From: JAQTNP01 sp964616145
GTDB lineage: Bacteria; Patescibacteriota; Minisyncoccia; Minisyncoccales; PEYH01
Reading direction: 5' to 3'
Assembly: GCA_964616145.1 (NCBI GenBank)
Contig: CAZTRD010000032.1
Location: forward strand, 1 to 9,095
DNA: 9,095 nt
Below, piece after piece: positions 8,001 to 9,095 of this stretch. The position numbers were made by a program, and so were the translations under genes. The stretch's first letter is position 1, and each line of letters opens with the position of its first letter. The notes below the pieces were generated by a model. That model was not told the origin of the DNA. It saw only the letters and a program-made list of their open reading frames with translations, and searched no databases.

Positions 8001-8927
8001 GTCACTATTATTCATAATAATATTGTCTCTTATGATATTATCTGTACAATCCCCCCAATAATGTTGGCATCCGGTGACGATTCCCCTACCGTTAACATTG
8101 TGAATAAAATTATTTGCAATGAGGTTTTTGCTTCCCTCTAAACCAATTCCATCATAACCCTGGATCTGTCCGAAAACCTCATTAAAAACTACTTCATTAT
8201 TGTCTCCTGTAATTAAAATGGTATTTGCTTTATTGAATCTTACTTTATTAAAAAGTGTACCATCACCATCATATCCCCCTATTGCAATATATGTACAATC
8301 ATTATTTTCTATTATGTTGTAACTGCCACCAGAATCAATCTCACAATTACCACTATTGGAAATTATATTATTATAATCTCCCGCAGCACGAATAAAACCT
8401 CCTGAGTTAGAGATTATGTTATTATGACTTCCACCGATCTGAAAATCCCCTGAGTTAAAGGTTAAAGTACTATAGTCCCCTGCTATCTGTACGTGGATAG
8501 GTGGACCACCTTTGGGGAATTTGTTGGAAGTAATTGTAACAGAACTTACAGAAATAGACACCTCAGAAGCAACATTACAATTTCTAATTGTAATTGTACT
8601 ACCCGCGGACATGTATAGACCTTGTATATTCTGTACAGTTAATCCACTACAATCTAATGTTGCAGAATTGTCGAATACAATATAGCCCTCATCATGTGTC
8701 AAAACAGAATTCATTATAACATAACAGCCATCTCTGCCTGGATTGGAAGTTTGGCATTGGCAGTCTGGATCGTCTATGTCAATAAGGTAATCATCACAAA
8801 CTACATCTACGTCTGGGTCAGGACAATCATCATTGCTGCCATCAAAGCATTTTTTTTCAGAATCTAAGGCAGTGACTAACGTAGAGAATAAGAGCAATAC
8901 TATTATTAACAATAGACACTTTTTAAT
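5052..8927 (-). CDS. Secreted beta-helix / alpha/beta-hydrolase (lipase-like) fusion with C-terminal GWN/YW modules
   Basis: About 1291 residues if started at ATT 8927-8925; TTG at 8912 would give 1286. The ATT start adds KKCL before the hydrophobic core, making a normal signal peptide. Residues ~25-60 are Cys/Asp-rich (CFDGSNDDC, DPDCQC). Residues ~65-360 are a right-handed parallel beta-helix of NosD/pectate-lyase type (repeated NNIISNSGG, GGSYNIIENND, NLIANNFIHN). Residues ~378-625 are an alpha/beta-hydrolase: oxyanion loop VILVHGY (385-386), nucleophile VHSMGG (Ser457), likely Asp577 or 578 (GEDDGVIP) and likely His601 (VNHFGY), as in triacylglycerol lipases and PGAP1-like esterases. Then come a P/PPC-like beta-sandwich (~655-745), an Ig-like domain, a CARDB-like domain (~825-920), a carboxypeptidase-regulatory-like domain (FNLSGYVFDSAGNP, ~925-1010), another Ig-like domain, and two GWN modules (Trp1149, Trp1233) ending GYGYWVKVS. 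About 28 sequons follow the hydrolase. Predicted extracellular ester or lipid hydrolase; substrate unknown. Confidence 0.9.
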   Translation of the reverse strand: MKKCLLLIIVLLLFSTLVTALDSEKKCFDGSNDDCPDPDVDVVCDDYLIDIDDPDCQCQTSNPGRDGCYVIMNSVLTHDEGYIVFDNSATLDCSGLTVQNIQGLYMSAGSTITIRNCNVASEVSISVSSVTITSNKFPKGGPPIHVQIAGDYSTLTFNSGDFQIGGSHNNIISNSGGFIRAAGDYNNIISNSGNCEIDSGGSYNIIENNDCTYIAIGGYDGDGTLFNKVRFNKANTILITGDNNEVVFNEVFGQIQGYDGIGLEGSKNLIANNFIHNVNGRGIVTGCQHYWGDCTDNIIRDNIIMNNSDTGFRILPSSPDKYYENNLFERNYVCYNNQPDIFKDNPENTFTGINNTCDFTSGWDDDGTTGCTFKCEPEIPVILVHGYMSNSDIFIDGGMRDRLTSNGFSVFLSDYSPGDNNCDAMGDIKAYANVLRNEINHIKKITGAKQVDLVVHSMGGLVSRWYVEMLQGQDSVRKIIFMGTPNHGTGLARYARIFTKIPILSLPFSGICSGNFLLSDIGEGGSQMIPNSALLNTLNCNDPKVSSCTDSIAPIYYATTAGFKGIFGLSALLPGEDDGVIPVDSVKLDNVDTHSEHYVNHFGYYEVEEDVVDRVIYLLQNDVSPLALQAEQAEETEIENQIQEIEFSAELNGQTEIEIPITFTQDFSAILVSEGGIELQLISPSGGIIQTMFSQDNLTTSFVENPEEGMWIANISSTSNANFTFLVILETPLYLNLEINKGGLSVNESLEITSSLSGSFNGSIEIEIENPYKERINISNEEIGNNFTGRFNETFIEGDYLIFAKAKGDIGGIQFIRQVRTSFWVAEFADIELKLSLEKINENISIFLNVSNIGDEDAKNVNVEICRGLISDCILINESTFDINAKESKQITAIIEDPGLSIISAIATTPTPESNYLNNIQQKSITFNLSGYVFDSAGNPLTSVPIGLDDEEEALWLDDLTDETGYFEFTGLSEGIYAIFINDEDPVLWNYTAAGIGEDTPWINLTSDMQVNFTLLGVTFQSKTNTSQYKNGDIIRINATVTNNELIDLQDWEFGVELYFENGTYWDDTDEVSYSVNVSAGSTESFLIDIQIPENNTYDKLYLESFLWTDEAEFSSSKGLLQGELGKLDEKKIFLGNTTTFNIPLYKGWNLFSVPIYSKESLLPAPLISIEGNYTGLYTYTGGMWYSYLAGEQPTDKNLEPDLGIWINMTNDDVLEIEGYESEDQNIEFNSGWNLFGYPSLNQSLINETLKNVNYSAVYAYNTTWSSYIPNRTINSLTTLKPGYGYWVKVS

Positions 8928-8942
8928 TTTAACCCCCTTCCT
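8925..8942 (-). promoter_or_regulatory. Ribosome-binding site and probable ATT start codon of the hydrolase gene
   Basis: AGGAAGGGGG (8942-8933) is followed by TTAAA and then ATT at 8927-8925. The 306-residue gene has GGGGGG, TTAAA, ATG: the same 12 bases up to the second base of the start codon. ATT is in frame and gives a lysine-bearing signal peptide. The next in-frame candidate, TTG at 8912, lies 20 bases from the G-run and would leave no basic n-region. No in-frame ATG or GTG lies between the upstream stop (TAA, 8945-8943) and the hydrophobic core. A single-base error or variant (G to T) is the main alternative. Confidence 0.65.
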
Positions 8943-8960
8943 TTAAGAATTGCATAGAAG

Positions 8961-8968
8961 TATATAAA
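8961..8968 (-). promoter_or_regulatory. Archaeal TATA box of the hydrolase gene
   Basis: TTTATATA on the minus strand matches the classical archaeal TATA box. It is preceded by AAAG, a fair B-recognition element. Initiation ~25 bases downstream would fall near 8940, just before the G-run ribosome-binding site. The box lies two bases beyond the pyrF-like stop codon, so the hydrolase gene probably has its own promoter rather than depending on pyrF. Confidence 0.65.
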
Positions 8969-8970
8969 CT

Positions 8971-9095
8971 TTATTCTAAAGCTTTAACCATCTGCTCAGC
9001 TGCTCTCTTTATGTTCTTTGCATTATACAAGGCTCTTCCAACAATCGCATGCCAATTGTCACCAGCTGCTTTTGCTCCTTCTGTTAAAGAGCCGC
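8971..9095 (-). CDS. pyrF: Orotidine 5'-phosphate decarboxylase family protein (C-terminal fragment)
   Basis: Only the last 40 codons are present, ending at TAA 8973-8971; the rest lies beyond the right edge. The peptide contains GSLTEGAKAAGDNW, AIVGRALYNAKN and a final helix KRAAEQMVKALE. In this TIM-barrel family the (I)VGRxIYxAxNPxxAAE segment is the last strand and phosphate-binding loop, with the Arg contacting the nucleotide phosphate. OMP decarboxylase makes UMP from orotidine monophosphate in the cytoplasm, the last step of pyrimidine synthesis. The related hexulose-phosphate synthases share the fold and a similar VGRAI motif, so the assignment from so short a piece is not final. It appears to be a housekeeping neighbour unrelated in role to the surface genes. 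Confidence 0.65.
   Translation of the reverse strand, partial: GSLTEGAKAAGDNWHAIVGRALYNAKNIKRAAEQMVKALE

Noticed and set aside
7742..8005. Minus-strand open frame in another register inside the hydrolase gene
   Set aside because: The main frame here encodes the end of the beta-helix and the oxyanion loop VILVHGY; the alternative frame shows no recognisable domain.

Overview
The window is AT-rich and carries four genes, all on the minus strand. It most likely comes from an archaeon, and the style of the surface proteins suggests a DPANN-type lineage such as Woesearchaeota or Pacearchaeota. That placement is an inference from three things: an archaeal-type TATA box (TTTATATA) a short distance upstream of a gene, Shine-Dalgarno sequences of the GGTGGTGA type, and large exported proteins rich in N-glycosylation sequons that end in 'GWNLFSxP ... 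GYWVK' modules. A bacterial origin is not strictly excluded.

Layout in the direction of transcription (right to left): (1) 9095-8971, the last 40 codons of a pyrF-like gene (orotidine 5'-phosphate decarboxylase family). (2) 8927-5052, a ~1291-residue exported protein joining a parallel beta-helix, an alpha/beta-hydrolase (lipase/esterase-like, VHSMGG), several beta-sandwich domains and two C-terminal GWN/YW modules. Its start appears to be an ATT codon. (3) 5051-4906, a 146-bp spacer with a candidate promoter. (4) 4905-3985, a 306-residue exported protein with an N-terminal beta-type domain and two GWN/YW modules. (5) 3973 to the left edge, a giant exported cysteine-rich protein (1324 codons visible, no stop in the window) made largely of CTxDxCD-type repeats. 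Genes 4 and 5 are 11 bp apart, and the ribosome-binding site of gene 5 overlaps the stop codon of gene 4.

The three exported proteins look like one cell-surface set. Genes 4 and 5 share the same kind of N-terminal domain. All three carry GWN/YW-type modules at or near the C-terminus, though in gene 5 the match is looser. Genes 2 and 4 share an identical 12-nt ribosome-binding/start context. None of the visible proteins has an obvious membrane anchor. A joint role at the cell envelope (adhesion, host or partner contact, or degradation of an extracellular ester or lipid) is plausible but unproven. No RNA gene, transposon, CRISPR array or attachment site was seen.
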